A stretch of DNA of 64,000 nucleotides from positions 62,001 through 126,000 of the forward strand of contig NZ_JAATOM010000020.1 in assembly GCF_019207085.1 (NCBI RefSeq). The letters are read 5' to 3'. The translations under genes were made by a program, and so were the position numbers. This stretch comes from Variovorax sp. dw_308. Its GTDB lineage: Bacteria; Pseudomonadota; Gammaproteobacteria; Burkholderiales; Burkholderiaceae_C. The notes under the pieces were generated by a model. The model was not told where the DNA came from. It was given only the letters and a program-made list of their open reading frames with translations, and did not search any database. Shown here one piece after another: positions 63,050 through 64,000 of the stretch. The number at the start of each line of letters is the position of its first letter. Within the stretch, counting starts at the first letter, position 1.

Positions 63050-64000
63050 ATGCCCGCAGACCTGTCCCCGTTGCCGCTCCCCGAGGGCGTGCGCTCCCGC
63101 TTTGCCGACAACGGCAACGGCCTGCAGATGCACTGGCTCGAAGCCGGCTTCGAGCAGCCCGGCCAACCCCTGGTCGTGCTGCTGCACGGCTTTCCGGAAC
63201 TGGCCTTCAGCTGGCGCCACCAGATGCTGCCGCTGGCGGCGCTGGGCTTTCATGTGATCGCGCCGGACCAGCGCGGCTATGGCCGCACCACCGGATGGGA
63301 TGCGCGCTACGACGAAGGCGATCTCGCCTCCTTTCGCATGCTCAACCTCGTGCGTGACGTGCTCGGCCTCGTGTTCACGCTCGGCCATCGACAGGTGGCG
63401 GCGGTGGTCGGCCATGATTTCGGTTCGCCGGTGGCGGCATGGTGCGCGTTGCTGCGGCCCGATGTGTTCCGCTCCGTGGTCTTGATGAGCGCGCCCTTCG
63501 CGGGTCCGCCCGCGCTGCCCTTCGATACAGTCGGACATCCCACACCCGCCCGTGCGTCGATGGCTGACGTGCTCGCCGCCCTGGCCGCGCTGCCGCGTCC
63601 GCGCAAGCACTACCAGTGGTACTACTCGACGCCCGAGGCCAATGCCGATATGCACGGCGCGATACAAGGCGTGCACGATTTGCTGCGTGCCTACTACCAC
63701 CACAAGAGCGCCGAGTGGCCCGGCAACCAGCCGCATCCCTTGCCCGGCCTCGACGCCGACGCGCTGGCCACGCTGCCCACCTACTACGTGATGGACATGG
63801 CCCTGGACATGGCCGCCACGGTGGCCGCCGAGATGCCTTCGCCCGAGGCGATCTCCGCCTGCCGGTGGCTGCCCGACGAGGCCTTGCGGGTCTACAGCGC
63901 CGAGTACGCGCGCAACGGCTTCCAGGGCGGCTTGCAGTGGTATCGCTGCGGTACGTCTGCGCGCTTCGCGGCCGAGTTGCAGACCTTCGCGGGCAAGACC
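63050..64000 (+). CDS. Alpha/beta hydrolase (epoxide hydrolase/haloalkane dehalogenase-like), 3' end cut by window edge
   Basis: The first 317 residues are present and the frame runs off the window. LLHGFPELAFSWRHQM is the oxyanion loop HGFPE, RGYGRT and GHDFGSPVA the nucleophile elbow with Asp, the pattern of epoxide hydrolases. A cap domain follows from about residue 165. The catalytic His is expected beyond the window end. Confidence 0.88.
   Translation, partial: MPADLSPLPLPEGVRSRFADNGNGLQMHWLEAGFEQPGQPLVVLLHGFPELAFSWRHQMLPLAALGFHVIAPDQRGYGRTTGWDARYDEGDLASFRMLNLVRDVLGLVFTLGHRQVAAVVGHDFGSPVAAWCALLRPDVFRSVVLMSAPFAGPPALPFDTVGHPTPARASMADVLAALAALPRPRKHYQWYYSTPEANADMHGAIQGVHDLLRAYYHHKSAEWPGNQPHPLPGLDADALATLPTYYVMDMALDMAATVAAEMPSPEAISACRWLPDEALRVYSAEYARNGFQGGLQWYRCGTSARFAAELQTFAGKT

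Overview
This 64 kb window is GC-rich and tightly packed. It reads like an ordinary chromosomal segment of a Burkholderiales betaproteobacterium, most likely Comamonadaceae and probably Variovorax or a close relative. That assignment is inference from protein style, E. coli-type gshA, an egtB-egtD pair, many lipoproteins and dispersed GC-rich repeats; no rRNA or tRNA gene is present to test it. I see no phage, IS element or CRISPR array.

Region 1 (1-10.6 kb) is the most interesting part. A Nac-like LysR regulator is flanked by a divergent aminotransferase (cut by the window edge), a carboxylase/5-oxoprolinase operon (biotin carrier, biotin carboxylase, pxpB, pxpC, a lysine-free carrier-like protein, pxpA) and a second operon (SDR oxidoreductase plus a four-gene polar amino acid ABC importer). 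The same composite promoter (ATA-N9-TAT palindrome, TTGGC-type -35, TAC-type -10, identical spacing) lies before the aminotransferase and before both operons. Together they look like one regulon for uptake and ATP-dependent opening of an amide or lactam compound.

Region 2 (10.6-28 kb) is mixed: an EEP-family hydrolase, small membrane proteins, RhlE-type RNA helicase, a MazE-like/PIN toxin-antitoxin pair directly before ettA, a PQQ-type sugar dehydrogenase lipoprotein, an orphan TAXI-type binding protein, a LuxR-type regulator, a P1-family aminopeptidase, an acyl-CoA synthetase, a DUF2252 protein and a secreted-nuclease-like protein.

Region 3 (26.7-33.7 kb, minus strand) is a carbohydrate operon: DUF1439 protein, glycerophosphodiesterase, sugar-binding protein, two permeases, Gfo/Idh/MocA dehydrogenase and ThuA-domain protein. 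No ATPase gene is present. Two related palindromic elements bracket the binding-protein gene, and a dispersed repeat shared with region 1 sits between the permease and dehydrogenase genes.

Region 4 (33.8-50.7 kb) has a PEP-mutase/isocitrate-lyase family enzyme, SGNH lipase lipoprotein, OsmC, a second acyl-CoA ligase, a two-gene unit with a 30-residue membrane microprotein, an NDH-2-like dehydrogenase, ergothioneine genes egtB-egtD followed by DUF427 and 2OG-Fe dioxygenase genes, UspA, RluA, an MFS exporter, ferredoxin, VF530 protein, GNAT, PepSY and DUF808 proteins.

Region 5 (50.7-64 kb) has prolyl oligopeptidase, an AraC regulator, GST, carboxylesterase, Kup potassium transporter, an S53 peptidase, DUF938 methyltransferase, gshA, a hairpin-rich repeat region, a stand-alone receiver protein and a truncated epoxide-hydrolase-like protein running off the end.
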